36,575 nucleotides of DNA from Pseudomonadota bacterium (GCA_027618655.1 JAQCEL010000014.1:1-36575); one strand, 5' to 3'; counted from the stretch's first letter, positions 28,295 to 35,899 are shown. Program-made: numbers and translations. Notes: generated by a model from the sequence alone, not told the origin.

Positions 28295-29146
28295 CTACGA
28301 CGAGCGCTGGCGTTTTGACGGAAGTTCAGCGAACCGACCTTCACGACGTTGCTTGCTCGCAAGCATCGCTTCGCGAATTTCGTCGACACTCAGCATGCTC
28401 GCGTTCCACGCCGCGATGTAGTCGAGCCCGTCCGCGGTATTGTGATCTCGCGCGTAGGTGATCATGCGCTTGCAGCCGTGGATCGCGAGCGGTGCTTTAC
28501 TCGCGATCTCGCGCGCGATTTCCATCACGCCAGCGAGCATGCTCGCGTGATCCGGATACACACGATTCACTAAGCCAACCGCCTGTGCCTCGCTCGCCGT
28601 CACTTGACGACCCGTGTAGGCCATCTCGCGTACGAAACCTTCCGGGACGAGTTTAACCAAGCGTGGAAACGTACCGACGTCGGCGGTCATGCCGATATTA
28701 GTTTCAAAGATCGTGAGAAATGCATCTTCAGTTGCGTAGCGCATGTCACAGGCGGTTACTAAATCGACACCGCCACCGATACAGCCGCCTTGAATCGCAA
28801 CGAGCACTGGGATCCGGCAACTTTCCATGCAGGAAAAACTATTCTGTAGACGCGTTACCGTGTCATAGAAACGCGCGCCGTGCTGACGTTTTGCGAGATC
28901 GTCATCGGAACCTACTGCGAGCATTTCATCGTTCTGACCGAATACGCTGACGTCGATCCCGGCAGTGAAATGTGGACCGGTAGATGAAATCACAATCACG
29001 CGCGCTTTCGAATTCGCATCTATGTCTTCGATAATCGCTGGCAGCTCGTCCCAGAACTGCAGATTCATGCTGTTACGTTTATCTGGTCGATTCAAAACGA
29101 CGTGCGCGATGCGATCGGCAATTTCAACTTTAAAGCATTCATGCAT
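28295..29146 (-). CDS. delta3,5-delta2,4-dienoyl-CoA isomerase-like crotonase
   Basis: A 283-residue crotonase-fold enzyme. The three acidic residues of dienoyl-CoA isomerase are present with exact family spacing: Asp in CIGGGVDLV, Glu 20 residues later in FETNIG, and Asp 8 further in TADVGTF. The oxyanion segment is HFTAGIDVSVFG. GAGGAC lies before the ATG. It shifts conjugated double bonds in dienoyl-CoA esters, as needed when unsaturated or ring-derived acids are degraded. It sits between the KynB-like gene (45 bp) and the FAD subunit gene (34 bp) in the same operon. Confidence 0.87.
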   Translation of the reverse strand: MHECFKVEIADRIAHVVLNRPDKRNSMNLQFWDELPAIIEDIDANSKARVIVISSTGPHFTAGIDVSVFGQNDEMLAVGSDDDLAKRQHGARFYDTVTRLQNSFSCMESCRIPVLVAIQGGCIGGGVDLVTACDMRYATEDAFLTIFETNIGMTADVGTFPRLVKLVPEGFVREMAYTGRQVTASEAQAVGLVNRVYPDHASMLAGVMEIAREIASKAPLAIHGCKRMITYARDHNTADGLDYIAAWNASMLSVDEIREAMLASKQRREGRFAELPSKRQRSS

Positions 29147-29191
29147 GGTTTTCTGTCCTCGACATTAATTCGGGCAATCGGTGTTACGACA

Positions 29192-30046
29192 TTAAGTCAT
29201 CATGGCAACGACCCGATCGCACAAAGCGCTGGTCGGATCGATGAGATCGTTGAGGACGTTGAAATGATTAGTGCCGACTTGTTCAACATACGTCCCATCA
29301 AGCCCTGCCGCTTTCCAAGCCGTGATGAAATCGGCGGACTGGCGGCGAAATTCACTTGATTCATTCGCTCCCACTTCGGCAATGAGCGGTGCGGCCGCTG
29401 TCGGGATGTTCAATAAGGGACTCTCCCTTTGAATCACATCTTCCGTGAGTTGCAGCGCCGGTTGGGCAAACCCGAAACGCAGCGGTCGAAGATCATACAC
29501 CCCGCTAAATGCGTATGCGGCCCGCACCGTGTCGGCAGGTAAGCCATAATCTGTTTGCCAGTGTGTACACAAAGTTCGGGTTGCAAGATGTCCACCTGCC
29601 GAATGACCCGCAACGTAAATCCGATTTCTATCGCCATTGAATTGACAATCAGTCGTTTTAGCCCACGCGACTGCCGCGCGGGATTGACGCGTAATTTCGG
29701 GGATCGTGACTTTCGGACACAACGCATAGTTTGGCACGATGACGGTGATTCCGCGTGCGACCAGGCCGCGAGCCACGAAACTGAATTCCTTCGAGCTCAA
29801 TCGTTTCCAGTAACCGCCGTGGATGAAAAACAGAATCGGGGCGGCCGGATCCTGGGCCGGAAAGATATCGAGATTCTCTTCGATGGTTGGGCCGAAGCGC
29901 ACGTCGAGCAGACCTGCGAGGTCGCGGCGTGCAGCGGCGCTTTCTTTTATATAGAACTCGAAATAGACACTTGGATCGCCAATGACTTCGGCCAAATTGT
30001 ATTGCGCATCTAGCGACTCTTGGGTGGCGAAATCTCGATAAAGCAT
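29192..30046 (-). CDS. alpha/beta hydrolase, KynB/arylformamidase-like
   Basis: A 284-residue serine hydrolase starting at ATG 30046 (an upstream TTG at 30067 is less likely). The HGGYWKRL oxyanion motif with its Trp is characteristic of kynurenine formamidase-like enzymes; the nucleophile lies in AGHSAGGHLA, and the His in GTNHFNVLNDL close to the end. These enzymes cleave N-formyl or aryl amides and esters. As the first gene of the operon with a molybdenum hydroxylase, opening an amide or formyl intermediate of an N-heterocycle is a reasonable guess, not shown by sequence alone. Confidence 0.85.
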   Translation of the reverse strand: MLYRDFATQESLDAQYNLAEVIGDPSVYFEFYIKESAAARRDLAGLLDVRFGPTIEENLDIFPAQDPAAPILFFIHGGYWKRLSSKEFSFVARGLVARGITVIVPNYALCPKVTIPEITRQSRAAVAWAKTTDCQFNGDRNRIYVAGHSAGGHLATRTLCTHWQTDYGLPADTVRAAYAFSGVYDLRPLRFGFAQPALQLTEDVIQRESPLLNIPTAAAPLIAEVGANESSEFRRQSADFITAWKAAGLDGTYVEQVGTNHFNVLNDLIDPTSALCDRVVAMMT

Positions 30047-30245
30047 AGTGGGTTTCCCGGGGAGCAACGAAAAATTCGATTCGGCCTGGTAGAAGAATAA
30101 CCTTCGACTGCGACATAAACCACTGATCGTCTAATCTCCAGCTAAGGGACGGATTTAGCCGCTAGAATTGGATGCCGAGCATCGCCAACATAGGGTGCGA
30201 AATCTTGTAAACTGGCCCGCATCGTGAAAATTCCGGAGCTTAACA

Positions 30246-31217
30246 ATGGCGACTCATCAAGCAGAATTTTTCCATCCGCGCCGGCTCGGCCATGTTAATT
30301 TATGGGTCGAAGATTTGGCCCGATCGGAACGATTTTACAACGAGCAATGCGGCCTCACTGTTGAGTTTACCGAGCCCGATTTAATCGCGACGTTTCTGGG
30401 TACTGGTCAAACCCCGCACGATCTCGGCATGATTCAAACGACCAATGGGATTGACCGTTTCGGCCGCGACGGGATCTTGCAACTGCCCGGATCAATTGGG
30501 CAGCAGGTGGGTTTAAACCATCTGGCCTGGGAACTCGAAAACGAAGCAGATCTCGTCGCCGGGTTCAAACGCTTGCAAGACCACGCGATCGAAACCGACA
30601 TGACGGTCGATCACCAGGTTGCCCACAGCGTCTACCTGTTTGACCCAGATGGTAACTACAACGAGTTCTATTGCGACACGGTGCAAAACTGGCGCGAGGT
30701 GCTGCACGGTGAAATGGATCTTATTACTAGCCATTGGGATCCCCTAAGTGCAGAACCGTTTGTCGAAGGACGCTACGAGCGACATCCGCAACTGCGCATA
30801 GTGGACGCGGCGCCCCTACATCCACAGAGAGTGACGCACGCGGTGATCCAAAGCGCTAACGTCGATCGATTAGTCGACTTTTACACGCGCATCGCCGGGC
30901 TCACCGTAGTTGCTCGCGACTGCGAGGTTGTTTATTTCTCCGGTTCCCATGCATCTTACAACTACAACTTGGTAATCGTTCCAGCGCCAAGCGCTGCCTA
31001 TGGACACGCGGCATTCCAGATTGCCGACGAGTCCGCACTGGATAGCGCGATTGAAAAACTTAGCGACAACAGTGTCTTCGATGTGATCGAATTGCCGTGG
31101 AAGCGATCGCTGTTCTTGACTGATCCTGACGGCCTGACAAGCGAATGGTATGTGAGCCGAGCCGCGCCGCGCGAGTTGCGTAAGCGCGGTGACGTTGCGC
31201 TACTGCTGGCGTCCTAA
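30246..31217 (+). CDS. two-domain VOC protein, extradiol dioxygenase-like
   Basis: A 323-residue protein with two vicinal-oxygen-chelate repeats. The first holds a full potential metal triad: His in RLGHVNLWV, His in LNHLAWEL and Glu in YNEFYCD. The second begins at VTHAVIQSANVDRLVDFY and ends at DPDGLTSEWYV; its metal residues are also partly kept. This is the layout of type I extradiol catechol dioxygenases, where one domain is catalytic, so ring cleavage is plausible but another VOC reaction is possible. GGAG precedes the ATG. It is followed 43 bp later by an FAD monooxygenase. Confidence 0.83.
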   Translation: MATHQAEFFHPRRLGHVNLWVEDLARSERFYNEQCGLTVEFTEPDLIATFLGTGQTPHDLGMIQTTNGIDRFGRDGILQLPGSIGQQVGLNHLAWELENEADLVAGFKRLQDHAIETDMTVDHQVAHSVYLFDPDGNYNEFYCDTVQNWREVLHGEMDLITSHWDPLSAEPFVEGRYERHPQLRIVDAAPLHPQRVTHAVIQSANVDRLVDFYTRIAGLTVVARDCEVVYFSGSHASYNYNLVIVPAPSAAYGHAAFQIADESALDSAIEKLSDNSVFDVIELPWKRSLFLTDPDGLTSEWYVSRAAPRELRKRGDVALLLAS

Positions 31218-31260
31218 TCGGCTCAATTTCTATTTGCCGTTTAGAAAATGAGATCACATC

Positions 31261-32409
31261 ATGAATAAACTAACTGCGATCATCGCGGGTGGCGGAATCG
31301 GCGGCTTAGCTTGTGCCGCGGCGCTAGCGCAACGCGGTTGGGCGGTAACGGTTTACGAACGCCAAGAGGAGCTCCGCGCCGTCGGTGCTGGAATATATAT
31401 TTGGGAAAATGGCTTGCGCGTGCTTGAAGCGCTGGGCGCATTTGACGCAGCAACCAAGAATGCATTTCACGGCACTCACTTTGAACAGCGTGATAACCAC
31501 GGAGACATTATCGACTCTGCACCGATCGCGGGTGGCAACCGACTCCTCACGGTGCCGCGCAGCCAACTACTCGCCGCCTTAGCAAGCGTCTGCAAGAAAG
31601 CGGGTGTCGAGATCGTCACGAACGCCGAAGTGACTGGCGCAAGTTCACGCGGCGAATTATTTTTTGCAGGTGGCGGTTCGCATCAAGCCGATCTTGCGGT
31701 CGGCGTGGATGGCGTGTGGTCGAAAGTTCGCGAATCACTCGGTCTCGAACGATCGCACGAGCAAACGGTGGAAGGCGCGTTGCGCACGATGGTATCTGCA
31801 GCAGCTGGCGATTTCCGTGCGAACGACGTCGGTAAGTACATCGAGTGCTGGAACGGCCCGCGCCGCTTTTTAGTTACTCCGGTTAATCAAGAACAAACCT
31901 ACCTCGCATTGACTTGCCCGGACTCTGATCGCGATGCCTGTGTCGTGCCAGTAAACAAAAGGGTTTGGAGCGAGTCGTTTCCGCAATGGACACATTTAAT
32001 TGAACGCATCGGCGAGTTCCCGATCAACTGGGGCGTCTATAGCGTGACGCGTTGCCATGCCTGGTCTGCTGGACGCACCGCGATCGTCGGCGATGCGGCT
32101 CATGCACAAACCCCAAATTTAGGGCAGGGCGGCGGCATGGCGATGCAAAACGGTCTGGCGATGGCAGTGGCTCTGGAAAGCGTGAACAATCGAAGAGACA
32201 TTCCGGACGCGCTAGAAGCGTGGGAAAAAGGTGAGCGCGACATCGTTGAGCATTGTCAACGCTGGGCGTCACTCTACGGCGAAGTCACCTATCTACCAGA
32301 CGATGTTCGCACCCGAACGATCCGCGGCGCGATGTCGGATCCCTGGGTGGCCGGACAAGTCTTTCGCGCAGCCAACCATGCGCCGGTAGGGACAGTGCCG
32401 CCGGGCTAA
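31261..32409 (+). CDS. FAD-dependent monooxygenase, salicylate hydroxylase-like
   Basis: A 382-residue group A flavin monooxygenase. GGGIGGLACAAALAQRGWAVTVYER binds FAD at the N-terminus, the DG-type motif is in DLAVGVDGVWSKVRE, and AIVGDAAHAQTPNLGQGGGMAMQNG closes the FAD site. Such enzymes hydroxylate aromatic acids or phenols with NAD(P)H and oxygen. Its gene follows the VOC dioxygenase-like gene, so a hydroxylation then ring-cleavage pair is suggested. The exact aromatic substrate is unknown. Confidence 0.9.
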   Translation: MNKLTAIIAGGGIGGLACAAALAQRGWAVTVYERQEELRAVGAGIYIWENGLRVLEALGAFDAATKNAFHGTHFEQRDNHGDIIDSAPIAGGNRLLTVPRSQLLAALASVCKKAGVEIVTNAEVTGASSRGELFFAGGGSHQADLAVGVDGVWSKVRESLGLERSHEQTVEGALRTMVSAAAGDFRANDVGKYIECWNGPRRFLVTPVNQEQTYLALTCPDSDRDACVVPVNKRVWSESFPQWTHLIERIGEFPINWGVYSVTRCHAWSAGRTAIVGDAAHAQTPNLGQGGGMAMQNGLAMAVALESVNNRRDIPDALEAWEKGERDIVEHCQRWASLYGEVTYLPDDVRTRTIRGAMSDPWVAGQVFRAANHAPVGTVPPG

Positions 32410-32836
32410 GCGTGTCCGGCGCGAAGCAGCGACCACCGATCACTGTTTTATAAAGACTTAGGTGCTCCAGCGTGTCATTAAGCTTCAGTGCAATTGGTTA
32501 TCCACCATTATTCGAAAAGGCAAAACGCAAGATCTGCCGCAATTTACGCTCGGGCCGGTATCGAGGGGTTTAGAAGGCTAGGCTCAGAAGCGAATACGCC
32601 GCGATGCTCGCACAGGTGCCGTAATCCGTGAGTCGAAGCGTCTCCTCTAAGCGGGCATTCATAGAAGGGACGTGCTTGTCCTGGATTATGATATGCAGCC
32701 CGGTACTCAGTAAGATTGCCAGATGCGGGTCAAAAGCATACAAAATGTGGATCCATAGATCCGAAAACCTTCTACCTAATCCTTTTAGGGTAGATTCTAT
32801 GTTTTCCTGCAAACATAGATTCTGTCTATAAAACTG
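32410..32836. other. boundary region before the cassette array, no supported gene
   Basis: An 80-codon minus-strand frame (32570-32812, TTG start) contains FDPHLAILLSTGLHIIIQDKHV, which I do not recognise; it could be a gene fragment. Two hairpins lie near the end: CTACCTAA with TTAGGGTAG near 32773-32794 and a perfect CTATGTTT/AAACATAG stem at 32797-32818. No integrase gene and no certain attI site were found here. Confidence 0.5.
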
Positions 32837-32888
32837 TTAGCTGTCTGAGTCTGAAGACAAAAGGCACACGTCGTGCTAGCCTTGAGCC

Positions 32889-33179
32889 ATGAAGGTATTC
32901 AGTTGGGATCCGGAGAAGAACCTCTTGCTCCAGGAGACTCGGGGCATTTCCTTCGAAGCCGTCGTGCTGAATATCGAACTCGGAAACGAAGTCGATATTT
33001 TCGAGCACCCGAATCAATCGAAGTATCCGAGGCAGAGAATATCCGTCGTTGTAATAGAAGATTACGCTTATCTCGTACCATTCATCGAGTCGGACGAAGA
33101 GATATTTCTGAAAACGATCATTCCTAGCCGAAAGGCGACTAAGCAGTACGTCGGTGAGTCAAATGGCAAAGTTGAATAA
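32889..33179 (+). CDS. brnT: BrnT-like toxin
   Basis: A 96-residue protein with the BrnT-type plan: an N-terminal FSWDPEKN, then GISFEAVV, and a C-terminal TIIPSRKATKQY in place of the usual RIISARKAT. BrnT toxins are RelE-fold ribonucleases. Its end overlaps the antitoxin gene by 17 bp. A short GCAC/GTGC palindrome at 32864-32876, between cassette start and ATG, could be an operator. It is the first gene of cassette 1. Confidence 0.75.
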   Translation: MKVFSWDPEKNLLLQETRGISFEAVVLNIELGNEVDIFEHPNQSKYPRQRISVVVIEDYAYLVPFIESDEEIFLKTIIPSRKATKQYVGESNGKVE

Positions 33180-33462
33180 AGAAGAGAAAGATATTTTCGA
33201 TGCTTTCGATGCCGGAGAACTGAAGCGAGTCCGCGGAAGCGCGAGAGAGATCGCACGTCATAAGGAATATGCCGAAGCTAGCTATAGAAAAGATGCTCGG
33301 ATCAATATCCGCCTATCATCCAGAGACCTTCGAGCACTTCAAGCGAAAGCAATGCAGGAAGGCATTCCTTACCAAACCCTGGTGGCCAGCGTGCTTCACA
33401 AATACGTAGACGGACAGCTACAAGAAGCGACAGCTAACAAAATGCTGGAGTCCGACGCTTGA
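33163..33462 (+). CDS. CopG/BrnA-like antitoxin
   Basis: A 99-residue protein from ATG 33163, which GGTGAG precedes; GTG 33154 is an alternative. The C-terminal half is a ribbon-helix-helix: RINIRLSSRDLRALQAKAMQEGIPYQTLVASVLHKY, split over strand, helix and helix. It should neutralise the upstream toxin and repress the pair. Its last codons, ANKMLESDA, and its stop lie inside the cassette's attC site, so the coding sequence and recombination site overlap. Confidence 0.85.
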   Translation: MAKLNKEEKDIFDAFDAGELKRVRGSAREIARHKEYAEASYRKDARINIRLSSRDLRALQAKAMQEGIPYQTLVASVLHKYVDGQLQEATANKMLESDA

Positions 33463-33526
33463 CCGCTCCTCCTTTCGCTGCCGCTCAAGTCGTCGCCGTC
33501 AAGCGCGGCTCAGCATTGCGTTAGGC
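33432..33526 (+). other. attC site of cassette 1
   Basis: The left core AGCTAAC (33432-33438) and right core GTTAGGC (33520-33526) bracket imperfect inverted repeats: AATGCTG pairs with CAGCATT and CGCTTGACCG with CCGTCAAGCG near-perfectly. Length is 95 bp. It overlaps the antitoxin's 3' end. Confidence 0.8.
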
Positions 33527-33537
33527 AGCTTGAGTAG

Positions 33538-33565
33538 TTGTAACGTGTAACGCCATACGTTACAA
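33538..33565. promoter_or_regulatory. likely HigA operator
   Basis: TTGTAACGT (33538-33546) and ACGTTACAA (33557-33565) are perfect inverted repeats around a 10-base spacer that itself starts with GTAACG, giving a second inner palindrome. It ends 8 bp before the toxin start, suiting autorepression by the antitoxin. Confidence 0.6.
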
Positions 33566-33573
33566 TCCATGTC

Positions 33574-33852
33574 GTGATACGAAGTTTCAAACATCGTGGC
33601 TTGGAACGCTATTTCGAACGCGGCACGAAAGCTGGAATTCCCGGGCAATTCGTATCGAGGATCCGTCTAATCCTCGGCAGGTTAAATGCGTCACTTTCTC
33701 CGCGTGATATGAACCTACCGGGCCTGCATCTTCACGAGCTCCAAGGTCGTCGTCGGAATACATGGTCTGTGCGAGTTTCAGGAAACTGGCGTATCACCTT
33801 TAAACTTCAAGGCGAAGACGTAATTGATGTCGATTTGGAAGACTATCACTAA
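33574..33852 (+). CDS. higB: HigB toxin (RelE/ParE superfamily)
   Basis: A 92-residue mRNA interferase, GTG start. The family pattern is clear: [17 protein letters not shown] at the start, an alpha-helical middle, then [29 protein letters not shown] with the basic catalytic residues, ending VDLEDYH. HigB cuts mRNA on the ribosome. It precedes its antitoxin by 11 bp, the usual reversed HigBA order, in cassette 2. Confidence 0.93.
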   Translation: MIRSFKHRGLERYFERGTKAGIPGQFVSRIRLILGRLNASLSPRDMNLPGLHLHELQGRRRNTWSVRVSGNWRITFKLQGEDVIDVDLEDYH

Positions 33853-33863
33853 GGCAAAATACG

Positions 33864-34151
33864 ATGAAAATGCACAATCCTCCCCATCCGGGAGAAATAC
33901 TGAAAGAGTTGTGTCTCGAGCCGCTCGGAGTCTCAGTAACTCGAGCCGCGGAAGCACTAGGGGTAAGTCGTAAGACACTGTCCTCTATTCTAAACGGGCG
34001 TGCCGGAATTAGCCCTGAAATGGCGATACGGCTGTCGAAAGCGTTCGGAACATCGCCCGAAAGCTGGCTCAATCAACAAATGCAATACGATTTATGGGTC
34101 ACGGAGCAGAGCGTTGGAAAGCTCAAAGTCGAAAAACTATCAGCTGCCTAA
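33864..34151 (+). CDS. higA: HigA antitoxin (XRE-type HTH)
   Basis: A 95-residue antitoxin. [18 protein letters not shown] begins the family domain, the helix-turn-helix is [26 protein letters not shown], and [20 protein letters not shown] closes it. It binds HigB and represses the operon from the palindrome upstream. Its TAA stop lies within the GCCTAAC core of attC2, so cassette end and gene end coincide. Confidence 0.94.
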   Translation: MKMHNPPHPGEILKELCLEPLGVSVTRAAEALGVSRKTLSSILNGRAGISPEMAIRLSKAFGTSPESWLNQQMQYDLWVTEQSVGKLKVEKLSAA

Positions 34152-34255
34152 CCAGTTGCTGAACCTGACCGCTTACAGTCAGTTTTTTCTAAGCTGCTTC
34201 GCATTTTCGCTTAGAAAAACCAGTCTGCAAACGGCAGGTTAGCAAAACGTTATGT
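34146..34255 (+). other. attC site of cassette 2
   Basis: The left core GCCTAAC (34146-34152) and right core GTTATGT (34249-34255) bracket paired arms: AACCTGACCG with CGGCAGGTT, and TTTTTCTAAG with CTTAGAAAAA. The latter is a perfect 10-bp stem topped by the loop CTGCTTCGCATTTTCG. Length is 110 bp. Confidence 0.85.
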
Positions 34256-34271
34256 GGATTGAGACTACGTC

Positions 34272-34817
34272 GTGAATATTGAGGCAATCGGAATATTCGC
34301 CGAAGTAATTGGTGCCGCAGCCGTGGTGCTATCGGTAATATATTTAGCGTCTCAGATCCGACAGGGCTACACGCAACTAGATCAAAACAACGCCATCGCA
34401 AAAGCAAACGCCCAGACAGATCTGCATTTTAGGTATCAGGAATTAATACGGGTAATGCTCGATAAGCCGGGATTGAGGGAAATCGTAATCCGCGGATTGA
34501 ATGGATACGATTTACTAAACAACGAACACAAAGCTCATTTCATTGCGTATATAACGCCGTTGGTAGTGCATTTCGACATCGTGCTTCGACTTCACGAAAG
34601 CAAACTCGTCGATAACGATTTTCTCGAAGAATTCCGCTTAATGACGTTAGGGTTCGTGTCTACTCACGGCGGCAGACAATGGTGGGCGGAAAATAAATAC
34701 TTTTGGATCAAGACCGTCCGAGAATATCTGGACGCGGAACTGGCGAATACGACAACACTTCCCAATCCAATAACGAAAATGGCCATGTATCAGCTCGATG
34801 AACAAGCATCCACCTAA
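34272..34817 (+). CDS. small membrane-anchored protein of unknown function
   Basis: A 181-residue protein, GTG start at 34272. One N-terminal transmembrane helix (IGAAAVVLSVIYLASQI) is followed by a charged, helical cytosolic region with HFRYQELIRVML, IAYITPLVVHFDIVLRLH and WWAENKYFWIKTVREYLD. The IGAAAVVLSVIYLASQIRQ pattern recurs in uncharacterised proteins of marine bacteria, but no function is known. It is the only gene of cassette 3, and its TAA stop is inside the attC3 core, so it is carried as a cassette gene. Confidence 0.72.
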   Translation: MNIEAIGIFAEVIGAAAVVLSVIYLASQIRQGYTQLDQNNAIAKANAQTDLHFRYQELIRVMLDKPGLREIVIRGLNGYDLLNNEHKAHFIAYITPLVVHFDIVLRLHESKLVDNDFLEEFRLMTLGFVSTHGGRQWWAENKYFWIKTVREYLDAELANTTTLPNPITKMAMYQLDEQAST

Positions 34818-34922
34818 CCAGGGGATCAACATGGGCCCGTTACAGCACGCTTTTTATATGCTGCTGCGCATTTTCGCATATAAAAAGCGCGCCATAATGG
34901 GCCAGTTATCCCAGCGTTAGGT
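34812..34922 (+). other. attC site of cassette 3
   Basis: Cores ACCTAAC (34812-34818) and GTTAGGT (34916-34922) flank GATCAACATGGGCCCG and its imperfect complement, with a perfect 12-bp inner stem GCTTTTTATATG/CATATAAAAAGC. Its loop region is almost the same as in attC2. Length is 111 bp. Confidence 0.85.
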
Positions 34923-34975
34923 TTCACTTGAACCTCGGTTTATAATTTTGACTTGAGCAATTTGGAATTAGCCAA

Positions 34976-35197
34976 ATGACGGAAACCGCAGAGAAATTAT
35001 TTCGAGAAGCGCTGGACCTCACGCCGAACGAACGCGTCGGACTTGTTGAGGAATTGCTTAAAAGTCTCGATATGCCGGATCCAAAATTTGACGCCCAGTG
35101 GGCGGAAGAATCCGAGCAGCGCCTGCGGGCATTCCGAGCAGGCGAGATCGAATCACATTCCTCGGAAGACGTATTCGCAGAACTCAGCCGCGGTTGA
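34976..35197 (+). CDS. addiction-module antitoxin (TIGR02574-type)
   Basis: A 73-residue acidic protein: LFREALDLTPNERVGLVEELLKSL, then DAQWAEESEQRLRAFRAGEIE and a short tail with EDVFAEL. This is the usual partner of ParE/RelE toxins and binds the toxin with its C-terminus. A TATAAT lies at 34941-34946, 29 bp before the ATG. The stop overlaps the toxin start (TTGA). It is the first gene of cassette 4. Confidence 0.9.
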   Translation: MTETAEKLFREALDLTPNERVGLVEELLKSLDMPDPKFDAQWAEESEQRLRAFRAGEIESHSSEDVFAELSRG

Positions 35198-35487
35198 AAG
35201 TTCGGTTCCTAACGCCAGCGCGTGAAGAACTTCGAAGGGCTGTATCAGCCCTGAACGATCAAAGGGAAGGGCTAGGCACAGAGTTTCTCCAGGAGGTTCG
35301 ATCAGCAACGCTTCGGATCGAGCAGCTCCCGCATCCGTGGCCACGCCTCAGCGAGAATACTCGCCGCTGTCGAACCCATCGCTTCGAATACGGCCTAATT
35401 TATGAGGTAATTGGGGAGGAAATTATCATCGTCGCCGTTGCCCACCTCCATCGTCAACCAGACTACTGGCGCAGCCGCACGAAGTGA
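35194..35487 (+). CDS. ParE/RelE-family toxin
   Basis: A 97-residue toxin from the TTG at 35194, which overlaps the antitoxin stop; the longer open frame upstream is a shadow of the antitoxin. Features: VRFLTPAREELRRAVS, GLGTEFLQEVRSAT, RRCRTHRFEYGLIYEVIGEEIIIVAVAHLHRQPDYW. The last segment is diagnostic of ParE-type proteins, which poison gyrase or cut mRNA. Its stop lies just before the attC4 core. Confidence 0.88.
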   Translation: MKVRFLTPAREELRRAVSALNDQREGLGTEFLQEVRSATLRIEQLPHPWPRLSENTRRCRTHRFEYGLIYEVIGEEIIIVAVAHLHRQPDYWRSRTK

Positions 35488-35488
35488 A

Positions 35489-35850
35489 ACCTAACAAGCG
35501 ACTGTGATTGAAAGTCAATCAATTAAGCGATGTTTTCATCCCATCTAGTTTGATTTTTAACCATCGTATTGAGGATGATGATCATCTTTCTCATGCATGC
35601 GGTCATCGTGACTTTTTCGAGTTTGCCGTTGGTGAGTAAGCGCTGGTTAACGGTCTCAGCATACGCTGGCGCCTTAGTTCAATTGGGCTACTGAATTGGT
35701 AACCTGCTGTTACAGGTTACGGGCCCACCTTATTAGTTGCGGGCTTGGGTATGAATCATACAAGTGGATCAACCTGACCGATGACTGCGTCCTCGTTGCG
35801 CTGCAGCTCCACTGTGGTGCGGTCAACGGCAGGTTAGCAAGACGTTATAT
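35489..35850 (+). other. attC site of cassette 4, interrupted by an insertion
   Basis: The left core ACCTAAC (35489-35495) and right core GTTATAT (35844-35850) are 362 bp apart because 35499-35764 is inserted DNA. Without the insert, the left piece joins GGATCAACCTGACCG, which pairs with the CGGTCAACGGCAGGTT stretch at 35818-35835. The five bases ACAAG occur at both junctions (35494-35498 and 35760-35764). Confidence 0.75.
35499..35764 (-). mobile_element. IS110-family remnant inserted in attC4
   Basis: The minus strand at 35523-35678 encodes the last 51 residues of an IS110-type transposase, including RLLTNGKLEKVTMTACMRK, LNTMVKN and WDEN before the stop. The rest of the transposase is missing, so this is an internal-deletion derivative. 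A perfect GTAACCTG/CAGGTTAC hairpin sits at 35699-35720 in the remaining part. No gene lies in 35488-35899 apart from this remnant. Confidence 0.78.
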
Positions 35851-35865
35851 GCCTTGAGATCAAGC

Positions 35866-35893
35866 TTGACATGGTACTAATATTTAGTACTAT
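35866..35893 (+). promoter_or_regulatory. hicAB promoter with overlapping operator
   Basis: TTGACA (35866-35871) and TACTAT (35888-35893) are 16 bp apart. Between them GTACTAA (35874-35880) and TTAGTAC (35884-35890) form a perfect inverted repeat, the likely site of autorepression by HicB. The toxin ATG is 7 bp beyond the -10. Confidence 0.7.
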
Positions 35894-35899
35894 TCCAAA

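Noticed and set aside
28261-28389. Longer start for the FAD subunit
   Set aside because: It would overlap the dienoyl-CoA isomerase gene and adds residues unlike the family; ATG 28260 gives the standard N-terminus.
32570-32812. 80-codon minus-strand open frame before the cassettes
   Set aside because: TTG start, no recognised family, and hairpins overlap its 5' end; it may be a fragment, but a gene is not supported.
32410-32836. Integron integrase gene or clear attI site
   Set aside because: No tyrosine-recombinase motifs in any frame; the GTTAGCT core at 32836 could be attI-derived, but nothing else supports it.
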